Assembly: GCF_020410765.1 (NCBI RefSeq)
Contig: NZ_CP084541.1
Span: forward strand, 2,041,001 to 2,105,000
DNA from: Streptomyces marincola
GTDB taxonomy: Bacteria > Actinomycetota > Actinomycetes > Streptomycetales > Streptomycetaceae
Length of the DNA stretch: 64,000 nucleotides
Direction of reading: 5' to 3'
Below are positions 26,554 to 34,832 of the stretch, in pieces. The position numbers and the translations under genes are program-made. Position 1 is the stretch's first letter; every line of letters starts with the position of its first letter. Under the pieces are notes generated by a model that was given only the letters and a program-made list of their open reading frames with translations, made no database searches and was not told where the DNA came from.

Positions 26554-26764
26554 TCAGCGGGGGTTTGGGAGTAACCCGAGGCGTTCGGTGGCTTTGGTGA
26601 TCAGGCTGGTCCAAGGCCAGTGGGCGGGGAAGCGCAGGTGGCGTTGGCGGCTGGTGGTTACGGAGCTGGGCTGCGGCGCTCAGTATGCGGAGCCGGAGGC
26701 GCTCCACCTGATCACCGAATCGGCCGACGAGGCGTCCGCACCTCTCGCATCGCCGCTGCCGTTG
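26554..26764 (-). pseudogene. C-terminal remnant of an IS1380-like transposase
   Basis: The minus strand encodes VERLRLRILSAAAQL and, after a one-base frameshift, VTTSRQRHLRFPAHWPW, then a ATERLGLLPNPR end with its own TGA at 26,554-26,556. This is the characteristic C-terminus of IS1380-family-like transposases in Streptomyces. The rest of the element is absent. The remnant replaces the N-terminal half of the methyltransferase that follows on the plus strand. Confidence 0.6.
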
Positions 26765-26818
26765 ACGTCGTCGCCACCCGCGCCAGGAGCCAGTGGCGAC
26801 TCCACCACCCTCCCCGGG

Positions 26819-27313
26819 ATGGACATCGGCACCGTGCTGCTGACCGTGATGGGCGCCGCCTTCCACTGGATGGACCGCCACCACGTGCTGCGTGATCTCG
26901 ACCGGATCATCGCCCCCGAAGGCGCGGTCGTCCTCGCCTCCGGCGGAGCCCCCGGCGATGTCGAGCCCGCCCCCTGGCTCGACGTCGTCGCCGAGGTCCG
27001 CACGCGTTACCTCGGCGCCGAACGCCGGGCCGGCTCAGGCACCTACGCCCACCCCACCGAACGCCACCAGGACGTCCTGGCCCGCTCCCCGTTCTCCCGC
27101 GTCGAAACCACGCACTGGGACCGCGCCCTGACCCGCACGACCGACGACGTGATCGGCTACGTCTTCAGCCTCTCCTACTCCAGCCCCGCCCAACTCGGCG
27201 ACTCCAAAGCCGCTTTCGAGCGCGACCTGCGCACCGCCCTGCTCGACTTCAACCCGCAAGGACGCTTCGACGAGACCATCCGCACCGAAGCGATCATCGC
27301 CACCCGCCCCTGA
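26819..27313 (+). pseudogene. Class I SAM methyltransferase, N-terminal half lost
   Basis: The frame encodes the second half of a Methyltransf_11-type enzyme: GAAFHWMDRHHVLRDLDRI and APEGAVVLAS strands, then a helical end. The SAM-binding GxGxG motif is missing because the upstream sequence belongs to a transposase remnant. The open frame back to 26,333 is not methyltransferase-like. It should be inactive. Confidence 0.6.
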
Positions 27314-27393
27314 GCAGGGCCAGCCGCCGTTCGCCGCGCGGTCCGACAAGCAGCGGTCGCGTCTCCCGCTCCCGGCCGCCGGCCGGGTCCGCC

Positions 27394-27768
27394 TCACCAG
27401 GGCGACCGGCCGTCGTCCGAGGTGACGAGCTTGTCGAGCAGCTGCTCCGTGATGGTGGCCAATGCCCGGATGCGCCGCAGCCGATCGCCCTGCTCGCGGG
27501 CCAGAATCCTGGTCGCGACGTCGAGGTGCCGGTCCCAGCCGTGCCGTTCAGCACTGTGCTCCGCGTGGGCCTCCCGCTGGTGCCGGGCGTGCCGCACGAG
27601 AACGCCGAGGACGTGACGCAGCCGCAGGTCGATACGCTCCACGTCGGCCAGGCGCCGCGCCAGGGCGAGCGTCTCCCGAATGCCGCCCGGGTCGAAGGAC
27701 GGCGGAGGCGCGGCGGCGGAACGGCCGGCGGTCGAGCGGTTGGTGGAGCGTGCGCGCTGCCGGGTCAC
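27394..27768 (-). CDS. Hypothetical protein, coupled to the TPR protein upstream
   Basis: 124 residues from GTG 27768, which overlaps the stop of the preceding TPR protein gene (GTGA). A low-complexity start is followed by a helical, Arg/Leu/His-rich body (LALARRLADVERIDLRLRHV, then LGVLVRHARHQREAHAEHS) with coiled-coil character. No family recognised. The tight coupling suggests it works with the TPR protein. Confidence 0.6.
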   Translation of the reverse strand: MTRQRARSTNRSTAGRSAAAPPPSFDPGGIRETLALARRLADVERIDLRLRHVLGVLVRHARHQREAHAEHSAERHGWDRHLDVATRILAREQGDRLRRIRALATITEQLLDKLVTSDDGRSPW

Positions 27769-29408
27769 GTCGCCGCTCCCGGCGGCGTCAGCCGGGCGAC
27801 ATCGGCCCGCAGCCGTCCGGCCAGGCCCTCCGCCAGCTGCGCGGCGGCCCGATACCCCAGTGCCTCCTGGTAGGCGGCCAGCGCGTGCCCGTGCTCGTAC
27901 CGTTGTTCGTGGACCCCGCCGAGGACCGCCAGCGCCTCGATGGCGTGCGTGTCGGCGCCGAGCTGTCCCAGTGCCGCGATGGCCGGCCTCAGCAGGGACA
28001 GCGCGCGTTCGGTGTGCTCCAGCGCCGCTTCGGCCCGGCCCCACACCACCATGCCGCGGGCGGCGTTGAGCGGGTCCTGCACCTGGCGCAGGATGCCGAC
28101 GGCCGAGGCCGCCAGTGCCGCCGCGCTGGAACCGCGCTGGTCCGCGACGTCCAGTGCGGCGATCTCGATCAGGGCCAGGGCGGCGGTGCGCGGCTCCTCC
28201 ACGCGGTGGAGTTCCGCGACCGCGCGCAGCCACAGGTGGCGGGCCCCGTCCCGGTCGCCGCGGGCCAGCTCCGTGTGGGCCAGGTAGTGCAGGCTGCGCG
28301 CGGCACTCGCATCGTCCCCGGCGTCCTCGTACAGCTCGATCGCCTCGGTCAGCAGGTCGTGCGACTGCTGCGGAGCGACCTCCCGCGCCAGCAGGCCGCC
28401 GCTGGTCAGCATCCGCCCGATGGCCCGCCGGTCCCCCAGCGCGCGGGCTGCCTCCAAGCCGCGGGCGTGCGCCTGCCGGACCCGTTCCGTCGCCCCCCGC
28501 AGCACCCAGTACGGCCACAGGGCGTCCGTCAACGCGATCAACGCCCCGGACGGTGTGGACGGGTGCCGCAGCAGCGCTTCGATCGTCGGGTACTCCGCGT
28601 CGAGCCACGCCAGTGCCTCGGAACGCGAGGCGCACAGCGGTTCCCCGTCTCCGGATCGGTCGCGGGACAGCGAGTCGCGGAACGGCTCCAGCTGGTGTTC
28701 CGCCTGCTGGGCGCCGCGCAGGTAGAACTCGCAGATCCGGTGTGACACCGCCGTGTTCTCCTCGACGGTGCCGTACGCCTCGGCCGCCGCCGTCGCGTGT
28801 GCGTGCGCCTCTGGGGGCATCCGGTAACGGACGTGGGGACCGGCCGGTCGGCGGCCGTCGGCGCCGGTGATGAGGCCAACGGCGGACAGGGCTTCCAGGC
28901 CCGCCGCCGCGGCGTGGGTATCGGCCACCGCGGCGACGGCCGCCATGGCGCTGAACTCCTGGTTCGGGTGCAGGCCCAGGGCACGGTAGAGGCGTGCGGC
29001 CGTCGCGGGCAGCGCACCGTAGGCCGAATCGAGGTCGTCGCACGTGGGCACCGGTGTTTTCTCCGTTCTCTTGGCGCGTCGGGCGGATGGGGCGGCGGGC
29101 GAACGGGACGCCCCGTGCCGGGGAGGCCGGTCGCGCGGCGGCGGGTTCGTGTTCATGGCCTGTTCGGGATCGGGCCGACGGCGCGCTGTCCGCGTGGCCC
29201 ACAGCACGGTGTGCGGGCGCATCACCAAGGTCTCGCCCGAGCTGAACGTCAGCCGCTTGCCTCGGCCGTCGGGAAACGCGGCCATGTCGGTGACGGCGAA
29301 GTTCTGGCCGCCGATCATCAGCTGGTCTCCGACCTGGACCGTGTGCGCCTCGATCTCGACGGCGACGAGGCCCGTGTCGACGCGGCGCGGCGCGTGAGCG
29401 GGCGTCAC
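27765..29408 (-). CDS. Winged-helix/TPR protein fused to a small N-terminal module
   Basis: 547 residues from GTG 29408, with GGAGG 8 bases upstream. Residues 1-80 form a small beta domain (QVGDQLMIGGQNFAVTDM, LTFSSGETLVMRPHTVLWA) that often exists as a separate ~80-residue protein in Streptomyces. Then comes a Pro/Arg linker and, from ~125, a winged-helix segment like that following the NB-ARC of AfsR-type regulators (PATAARLYRALGLHPNQEFS), then TPR repeats to the end. There is no P-loop. An internal ATG 29156 would start the TPR part alone (463 residues), so the genome may carry one fused gene or two overlapping products. Confidence 0.65.
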   Translation of the reverse strand: MTPAHAPRRVDTGLVAVEIEAHTVQVGDQLMIGGQNFAVTDMAAFPDGRGKRLTFSSGETLVMRPHTVLWATRTARRRPDPEQAMNTNPPPRDRPPRHGASRSPAAPSARRAKRTEKTPVPTCDDLDSAYGALPATAARLYRALGLHPNQEFSAMAAVAAVADTHAAAAGLEALSAVGLITGADGRRPAGPHVRYRMPPEAHAHATAAAEAYGTVEENTAVSHRICEFYLRGAQQAEHQLEPFRDSLSRDRSGDGEPLCASRSEALAWLDAEYPTIEALLRHPSTPSGALIALTDALWPYWVLRGATERVRQAHARGLEAARALGDRRAIGRMLTSGGLLAREVAPQQSHDLLTEAIELYEDAGDDASAARSLHYLAHTELARGDRDGARHLWLRAVAELHRVEEPRTAALALIEIAALDVADQRGSSAAALAASAVGILRQVQDPLNAARGMVVWGRAEAALEHTERALSLLRPAIAALGQLGADTHAIEALAVLGGVHEQRYEHGHALAAYQEALGYRAAAQLAEGLAGRLRADVARLTPPGAAT

Positions 29409-29556
29409 CGGGGCACCTCCGCACGCGGAGAGGCCGCGGCGCGACGGCCGCGACCGGCGGGCCGGGCGCACAGGCGTGCCGCGGGAGCGTGGCAGCGGGG
29501 CCGATGTGGGGCACCGCGCAGCCGGAAGAGGACGTACAGGATGGCGACTTTCCTTT

Positions 29557-29730
29557 TCAACGGGAGGGCCGAAGGGGGCAACGGGCGGTGTGCACGGCCG
29601 TTCCGCGCTCTCGGCGCGGGTCGGCCACGGCGACCAGGAGCACGAGGCCGGCCGCGGCACACAGCCCGAGGGCGAGCCGGAGAAACGCGAGACCGATGGC
29701 CAGCAGGACGGTCACGGCCGCGATCACCAC
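29557..29730 (-). CDS. Possible small membrane peptide
   Basis: A short minus-strand frame encodes ~57 residues with a hydrophobic core (VVIAAVTVLLAIGLAFLRLA, then LGLCAAAGLVLLVAVA), a likely helical hairpin, and a basic end, stopping at 29,557-29,559. The frame is open upstream to the stop at 29,868, and no start has a good ribosome binding site (CTG 29820 follows GGAGGAG; GTG 29730 has none). The long hydrophobic run makes it more likely real than chance. Confidence 0.35.
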   Translation of the reverse strand: MVIAAVTVLLAIGLAFLRLALGLCAAAGLVLLVAVADPRRERGTAVHTARCPLRPSR

Positions 29731-29857
29731 CGCGCCGCCCGGTCCCGCGCGGGACGGTCGGCTCGTTCGATCGAGTGGTTCTCCGCGGGTGAGAAGCGCG
29801 CGCGGAGGGCCGGTGACCAGTCGGCTCCTCCGGCGGTGCGCCCGTCCTGGCCGCGCG

Positions 29858-30100
29858 TCACGGGCCGGTCATTCCCCGCCGGGTGCTCTCGGCCAGTTCG
29901 GCGGCCATCACCCGTCCGTGCTCGGGCAGCGCCGGGTGCTGCCGCAGGAGCAACGCCACCTCGTGCAGGGCCGCGTACGCCGTGGTGATCGTCGCGAGGG
30001 CGGCGACCTCCTCGCCGGTGAACGCCATGCAGCCGTTCAGGCAGACCGCGCCGCCGTCCAGGGCCAGGTCCATGGGAGTTGAGCAGTCGGGGCAGAGCAT
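29858..30100 (-). CDS. Small zinc-ribbon-like protein
   Basis: 80 residues starting MLCPDCSTPMDL, with a second cysteine pair in VCLNGC: a four-Cys CxxC...CxxxC pattern near the N-terminus that suggests one zinc site. A helical segment (ATITTAYAALHEVALLL) follows. It is 16 bases after the Nudix-like gene on the same strand. Function unknown. Confidence 0.55.
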   Translation of the reverse strand: MLCPDCSTPMDLALDGGAVCLNGCMAFTGEEVAALATITTAYAALHEVALLLRQHPALPEHGRVMAAELAESTRRGMTGP

Positions 30101-30116
30101 CCGGCACCCGCCCGAC

Positions 30117-30659
30117 CTACGCCGCTGCGGCGGCGGGCGCCGCGGCCCGGCCGGCCAACACGGCGATCGGACCCGCGCCGACCAGGTAAGGCGCGCCGGG
30201 AGCAGCCGCAGGGTCTGCCGCCCCGCCGCGGCTCCCGTCGAGCACGGCGAGTGCGCTGCTCACGCGCCACAGCAGGTGGGCGTCCACCAGGTACGGCACC
30301 GCATCGCGCGGCACCCAGCGGCAGGAGGCGACTTCCGCGCCGAGAGCGAAGGACTGGTCCGCTTGCACGACTCCGCCGTCGAAGTCGTGGGCGAGCAGGA
30401 CGCCTTCGGTCCGGTCGGTGAGGTGGTGGACGGCCAGCACGCGTTCCGGCGTGATGGTCAGGCCGAGTTGCGCGTCGACCGTGCGTCGGCAGACGACGGG
30501 GGCAGGCGTCCGCGCGGCCAGCCAGCCGCCGGGCAGCTGCCATCGCTGCGGGCCGACCGTGCCCGCGCGGTCGATCAGGAGGATGTCGCCCGCGGGATTC
30601 CGGAGCAGGGCGAACCCGCCGTTCGTCACACGCGAAGCCGCGGAGTGTGCGGTCTGCAT
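30117..30659 (-). CDS. Nudix-fold protein with a degenerate Nudix box
   Basis: 180 residues. The fold is clear (GGFALLRNPAGDILLIDRAG, WQLPGGWLAA, then ASCRWVPRDAVPYLV). The Nudix box, normally GX5EX7REUXEEXGU, reads GGWLAARTPAPVVCRRTVDAQLGL, so the metal-binding REUXEE glutamates are replaced (RTVDAQ). Catalysis in the usual way is unlikely; it may bind a nucleotide-like ligand as a sensor. The C-terminal ~35 residues are Ala/Gly-rich. It sits in a run of small coupled genes on the minus strand. Confidence 0.65.
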   Translation of the reverse strand: MQTAHSAASRVTNGGFALLRNPAGDILLIDRAGTVGPQRWQLPGGWLAARTPAPVVCRRTVDAQLGLTITPERVLAVHHLTDRTEGVLLAHDFDGGVVQADQSFALGAEVASCRWVPRDAVPYLVDAHLLWRVSSALAVLDGSRGGAADPAAAPGAPYLVGAGPIAVLAGRAAAPAAAAA

Positions 30660-30669
30660 GCGTTCTCCT

Positions 30670-30921
30670 TCAGTGCTCGATGTGTCGGCGGTCGAACGAC
30701 CGCCGCACCTGGTTGGCCGCTTCGTCCTGGCCTGGCCGAAGCGGGTGGTACGGATGTGCGAGGCTGCGGAACCTTGTGGCGGCCGTGTCCGGCGGCGCAG
30801 CGGGAGCTGTGGGGTCGGGCGACGCTTCGGCCGGCCCCATGCCGTTCGCGGCGACCAGGGCGTCGCCGGTGAACGTCCCGTCCGCAGCGGGCAGGTGCCG
30901 GCCGCGGGTCGTGGGGATCAC
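30670..30921 (-). CDS. Small hypothetical protein
   Basis: 83 residues from GTG 30919-30921, overlapping the stop of the gene upstream (GTGA). Pro/Ala-rich middle and a basic end (NQVRRSFDRRHIEH). No domain recognised. It ends 10 bases before the start of the Nudix-like gene. Confidence 0.55.
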   Translation of the reverse strand: MIPTTRGRHLPAADGTFTGDALVAANGMGPAEASPDPTAPAAPPDTAATRFRSLAHPYHPLRPGQDEAANQVRRSFDRRHIEH

Positions 30922-31157
30922 GCGGGAGCCTCCGCCGGCTCCGGCCGGATCGCCTCCAGCGGCGTGTCCCACTCCGTCGCGGCGGGCGGGCTCTTGAGCC
31001 ACGCGGTGCGCACCGTGTGCTCCCCGCCGTTGGAGTAGCGGCATTCCGCGGTAACGGCTTGCAGGATGCCGCACGTTCCGTGCTTGGTGTCCCTGACCAG
31101 CTGTCCGATCAATGGGTGCGTCTCGTGTCCGAGCCCCAGCGGCTTGCCGCGGTTCAC
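30918..31157 (-). CDS. Small hypothetical protein
   Basis: 79 residues from GTG 31157, overlapping the stop of the 173-residue gene (GTGA). It reads as a compact beta domain (GQLVRDTKHGTCGILQAV, ECRYSNGGEHTVRTAWLK), the kind of small DUF widely found in Streptomyces next to XRE/TPR regulators. Function unknown. Confidence 0.6.
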   Translation of the reverse strand: MNRGKPLGLGHETHPLIGQLVRDTKHGTCGILQAVTAECRYSNGGEHTVRTAWLKSPPAATEWDTPLEAIRPEPAEAPA

Positions 31158-31675
31158 CGGGGTTCCTTCTCCTGGGCGTGCTGGGTCGCCAGCGCCTCGG
31201 TCAGGCAACGGGCGAGGGCCACGGCGCTGGTCAGCGGTGGCGGCGCCCCGTGCACCTGCGGCTCGCACAGCCAGGCCACGAAGGTGTCGGCCCGCACCGT
31301 CGCACCCGTGGCCGAACGGGCCGGTGCCCGCGCGACGGCGGGCATGCGCAACGTGTCGGTCGCCCCGAGGCACACCGGCGGGAGGTGGCGAGGGGGCCAG
31401 CCAGCGTTGGCGAGCAGGCGTTCCCAGGAAGCCTTGGTCCCGGCGGGCACCAGTACGGCGGCTCGGCCGAGGAGCGGGAAGACCACCGCGGGGCCGCGGA
31501 CCGCCTCACGGAGTTCCAGCAGACGCAACGCCCGCTCCGCGAGGTCGCGCGTGCAGGACACCGCGTCGAACACCGTTCCGCACCGCACGCGGACCGGCGC
31601 CGATGAGACGGCGAACGGCGAGGTCAAGGCCGCCCCGAGCCACTGGGCGTAGGCGTCGCTCACGAGGGAATCCAT
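31154..31675 (-). CDS. Hypothetical protein, first gene of a coupled minus-strand operon
   Basis: 173 residues from ATG 31675 (GGAG 6 bases upstream). A mixed alpha/beta protein with a GPAVVFPLLGRAAVLVPAGT core and a segment ending APPPLTSAVALARCLTEAL. It may be related to the prim-pol-like N-terminal domains found in actinomycete elements, but I cannot show catalytic residues. It diverges from the XRE/TPR gene at 31,893, leaving a 217-base intergenic region, and is coupled to two smaller genes. Confidence 0.55.
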   Translation of the reverse strand: MDSLVSDAYAQWLGAALTSPFAVSSAPVRVRCGTVFDAVSCTRDLAERALRLLELREAVRGPAVVFPLLGRAAVLVPAGTKASWERLLANAGWPPRHLPPVCLGATDTLRMPAVARAPARSATGATVRADTFVAWLCEPQVHGAPPPLTSAVALARCLTEALATQHAQEKEPR

Positions 31676-31892
31676 GGAGTCTCCGCATCTCAGGCAGTCA
31701 CGGACGCGCCACCTACGGTGATGCCGACCGGTCGTCCGTGACCAGGTACTTCGACGGGCACCTCGGACCGGAACCTCAGCCGGAACCACCGGCCGGGGCG
31801 CTCCTCGACCAGGTGAGTGCGGGGAATCGCCCGTCGAGCACCGCTCGGGCGCCTTACTTTGAGGCAAGCGGCGGAACGGAGGGACGTACCGG

Positions 31893-33197
31893 ATGAACGC
31901 GAGCAACGTTCGGCTCAGGCAACTGCGTGAGGCCCAGGGCCGTACGCAGGAAGAGATCGTGGAAGCCCTGTGCGAGTTCGCCGACCGCCTCTACGTCGAC
32001 GGGGTGATCAGGAGGACCTGGTCCGTCACCGTGCGGCAGTACCGGAAGTGGGAAGGGGCCGACCCGCCGTGGCCGCGGGGCCGCGACGCGCGCGAGGTCC
32101 TTCAGCGGTTCTTCGGCCGTTCCCTGGGCGACCTCGGGTTCGTCTACCGTTCCGCCGCGCCCCCGCACGACACGCCGCCCGAGGAGAACGTCCCCACCCC
32201 GTCCTGGATCGCCCGGCCGTCGCGCATCCCCACCGGCGCCGGGCCCATGCGGGTGGGCGCCGAGGAGGTGCACATTCTGCGGGCCACGGCACAGGACCTG
32301 GACGCCATCGACCAGCGGTTCGGCGGCGACCGACTGCGCAACAGCGCCCGCGGCCACCTGCGGTGGCTCCAGCACATGATCGATCAGGGCGACTACGACC
32401 CCCGCACCGGCAGGGAGCTGCACCGCATCGCCGGCAGCATGACGGTGAGCCTGGGCTGGTTCAACTACGACGCCGGTGAAGTGGCCGAGGCCCGCGCCTA
32501 CTTCAGTGAAGGGCTGAACACCGCGCTGCTCATCGAGGACACCTCGCTCGCGATCCGCACCCTGACGGTCATGGCCCGTCAAGCCGTCGATCTCGGCCGG
32601 GGCCGCGATGCCGTGCGGTTCGCCCGCCAGGGCCAGCAGCAGACCCGCACCTGGCACGCCACCCCGCGCGTCCACGCGTTGCTGGCCGTGCGCGAAGCAC
32701 AAGGGCACGCACGAGAAGGGGACGCCCGCGCCTGCGAGGACGCGCTGCGCCGCGCATGGAAGCACTGGGAACGAGGCACCCGCGACGACGACCCCGACTG
32801 GACACGTTTCCTCAACCGAGCCGAGATGCTGTGCCTGGAAGGCATGTGCCGTATCGATCTCGGCCAGCCCGCACGCGCCCAGCGGCTCCTCGCCACCAGC
32901 GCCGAACACCAACTGGACGCGCACAACCGCAACCGGGGCATGTGCCTGGGCCGGCTCGGCGTCGCCGCACTCCACGCCCGCGACGTGGACCACAGCGTGG
33001 ACGCCACTCGCCGAGCCCTCACCCTCTTCAGCGCGGGCATGACCTCCACCCGCAACATGCGGCAACTCATCGCCATCCGCACCGGCCTGGCCCACTACGC
33101 CACTGTGCGAGGCGTCCCCGATGTGCTAGAGCAGATCACTGACTTCATGCACGTACGGAAGGACGGTACGGATGGGCTGGCGGCTCCAGCGGTATGA
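31893..33197 (+). CDS. XRE/TPR transcriptional regulator
   Basis: 434 residues. The first ~75 residues form an XRE-type helix-turn-helix (VRLRQLREAQGRTQEEIVEA, then WSVTVRQYRKWEGADPPWP), followed by a Pro-rich linker and ~300 residues of TPR-like helical pairs. Proteins of this layout respond to small ligands in Streptomyces. Divergent to the coupled operon 31,675-30,670, which it may regulate. The last 26 bases overlap the next gene (ATG 33172). Confidence 0.75.
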   Translation: MNASNVRLRQLREAQGRTQEEIVEALCEFADRLYVDGVIRRTWSVTVRQYRKWEGADPPWPRGRDAREVLQRFFGRSLGDLGFVYRSAAPPHDTPPEENVPTPSWIARPSRIPTGAGPMRVGAEEVHILRATAQDLDAIDQRFGGDRLRNSARGHLRWLQHMIDQGDYDPRTGRELHRIAGSMTVSLGWFNYDAGEVAEARAYFSEGLNTALLIEDTSLAIRTLTVMARQAVDLGRGRDAVRFARQGQQQTRTWHATPRVHALLAVREAQGHAREGDARACEDALRRAWKHWERGTRDDDPDWTRFLNRAEMLCLEGMCRIDLGQPARAQRLLATSAEHQLDAHNRNRGMCLGRLGVAALHARDVDHSVDATRRALTLFSAGMTSTRNMRQLIAIRTGLAHYATVRGVPDVLEQITDFMHVRKDGTDGLAAPAV

Positions 33198-33711
33198 CGG
33201 CGTCTCGGCCGAAACCGTCGCCGATGACCTGATCGACGTGTACAACCGGGTCTACAGCGTGCCGCCCTACCGCGGAGACCCGTTCTTCTCCGCGACCGCG
33301 TACGCCGAACGCCTGCACGACGCCCGCGCCATGCCCGGGTTCGAAGCCGTCACCGCCCGACAGGACGACGGAACCCTCGTCGGGTACGTCCACGGCGTCA
33401 CCCTCCCCACCGACCGCCCCTGGTGGACCTCCCTGGCCGACCGCAGGCCCGCGGCACTCCTGGCCGCCGACCAGGACATCTTCTGGCTCCGCGAACTCAT
33501 GGTCCTGCCCGACCACACCAACCGCGGCCTCGGCCGACTCCTGCACCACACCATCAACGACAGCCGCCGCGAACACCACACCACCCTCACCTGCATCGCC
33601 GGCAACGAGCCCGCCCACAGCGCCTACCAGCGATGGGGATACACGATCATGGGCCCCATCCGGCACCACCCGACATCCCCGCTCTACGACGCCATGTACC
33701 TCAGCAAGTAG
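33172..33711 (+). CDS. GNAT-family acetyltransferase
   Basis: 179 residues. The acetyl-CoA motif A is LMVLPDHTNRGLGRLLHH (NRGLGR as the Q/RxxGxG/A loop), preceded by a LVGYVHGVTL strand and followed by an AYQRWGY motif B. ATG 33172 overlaps the regulator gene by 26 bases, so translation is coupled. Acceptor unknown. Confidence 0.8.
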   Translation: MGWRLQRYDGVSAETVADDLIDVYNRVYSVPPYRGDPFFSATAYAERLHDARAMPGFEAVTARQDDGTLVGYVHGVTLPTDRPWWTSLADRRPAALLAADQDIFWLRELMVLPDHTNRGLGRLLHHTINDSRREHHTTLTCIAGNEPAHSAYQRWGYTIMGPIRHHPTSPLYDAMYLSK

Positions 33712-33720
33712 GCCGACACC

Positions 33721-34173
33721 ATGAACCCCGCCACCCCCGGCCCCATACACACCCCCTCCCGCAACGGCCGCCTCACCGGCACCCCGGCCACCCTGTTCGC
33801 CTACGGCACCCTCCAACACCCCGACGTCCTCCACGGCCTCCTCGGCCGCATACCGGCGACAACCCCAGCCACCGCCCCCGGCTGGCGCGCCGCGCCCCTG
33901 CGCGACCGCGTCTACCCCGGACTCGTACCAGATCCCACAACCACCGCCCCGGGCCTGCTCATCACCAACCTCACCCCACCCGAATGGCGAACCCTCGACG
34001 ACTTCGAACACCCGGCATACGACCTGCGCCCCATCACCCTCACCAACGGCCTCACCGCAGCCGCCTACACATGGACATCCCCCGACACCACCCTCCCCGG
34101 CACCTGGTCACTCCCCGAATTCCAACAACACCACGCCACCGCATACACCCGCCGCTTCCAGCGCAACGACTGA
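33721..34173 (+). CDS. Gamma-glutamylcyclotransferase-like (AIG2/GGCT) protein
   Basis: 150 residues. The substrate-binding YGTLQ motif (LFAYGTLQHPDVL) and the catalytic Glu in the LDDFEHPAYDL segment are present. Such enzymes release 5-oxoproline from gamma-glutamyl amines or peptides. It starts 9 bases after the acetyltransferase and belongs to the same small operon. Confidence 0.75.
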   Translation: MNPATPGPIHTPSRNGRLTGTPATLFAYGTLQHPDVLHGLLGRIPATTPATAPGWRAAPLRDRVYPGLVPDPTTTAPGLLITNLTPPEWRTLDDFEHPAYDLRPITLTNGLTAAAYTWTSPDTTLPGTWSLPEFQQHHATAYTRRFQRND

Positions 34174-34310
34174 ACCCACCACCGAACCCGCCCCCGAAAA
34201 GGCGCTGGCCCCCCGGAGCGACGCACGCGACGCCGCAGACACAGCGCCCCTCACAACCTGCGAGCCGGGTCGTTCGGGGCGGCGCAGGGACAGCCACGTC
34301 TCATTGCCCG

Positions 34311-34460
34311 ATGCTCGACGTGAACTCCGAGATGCTCGCTCGCCTCAACGAACTCCGAGCTGACCTCCTCGCCCGCTGTGAGCGGGCCGAGGCCGAAGGC
34401 CGGTTCGCAAAGCGTGAAGGCCTCGAACTCACTCGCGCTCCTGCGCTCCAAGTACTCTGA
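34311..34460 (+). pseudogene. C-terminal fragment of a recombinase/transposase-type protein
   Basis: A 49-residue frame reads NELRADLLARCERAEAEG followed by REGLELT, a pattern seen at the C-terminus of Streptomyces site-specific recombinases and element proteins. No catalytic part is present upstream. Together with the IS630-like fragment that follows it marks a scar of mobile DNA. Confidence 0.4.
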
Positions 34461-34599
34461 CCGCATCGGCCCGCCGGGGTGGTCGGGGCGGTTGGATGTG
34501 CGGTGACGCCCGATTCGAGTGCGGGGGTGCTGTGGCTGAGCCTGCACGTGTGAACTGGCCGGCCAGGCAGGGCAAAAGCCGCAGCAGATCGCGCGTCGG

Positions 34600-34832
34600 A
34601 GCAGCACCGGCTCGGTGCGCTTCCGGTGCGCGATGCTGTTGGCCTCGACCGGCGAGAATCCGAACCCGGTGATTGCCCAGCTGGTGCATGCCGATAGGGA
34701 CACCGTCCGGCATGCGACCCATCGGTCAACGAGATCGGCCTGGTCTGTCTGGACGCTCGGTGGGCGGAAGGCGGTTCCGGCCTGCTCAGTCCTGACGGCG
34801 AGAACTCCGTCGTCCAGACGGCCGGCTTCTAG
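34600..34832 (+). pseudogene. N-terminal remnant of an IS630-family transposase
   Basis: The plus strand reads MLLASTGENPNPVIAQLVHA then DRDTVRHATHR, typical of the IS630 helix-turn-helix region, and after a frameshift NEIGLVCLDARWAEGG and LLSPDGENSVVQTA, ending at TAG 34,832. The DDE catalytic part is absent. The stop overlaps the end of the convergent gene at 34,829. Confidence 0.65.

Noticed and set aside
26333..27313. A 326-residue intact protein on the plus strand
   Set aside because: Its first half is antisense to a transposase C-terminus and has no protein character; only the second half resembles a methyltransferase.
29476..30082. Plus-strand frames between the TPR and Nudix-like genes
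   Set aside because: They are antisense to the Cys-rich gene and the small hydrophobic frame, which show better coding character.
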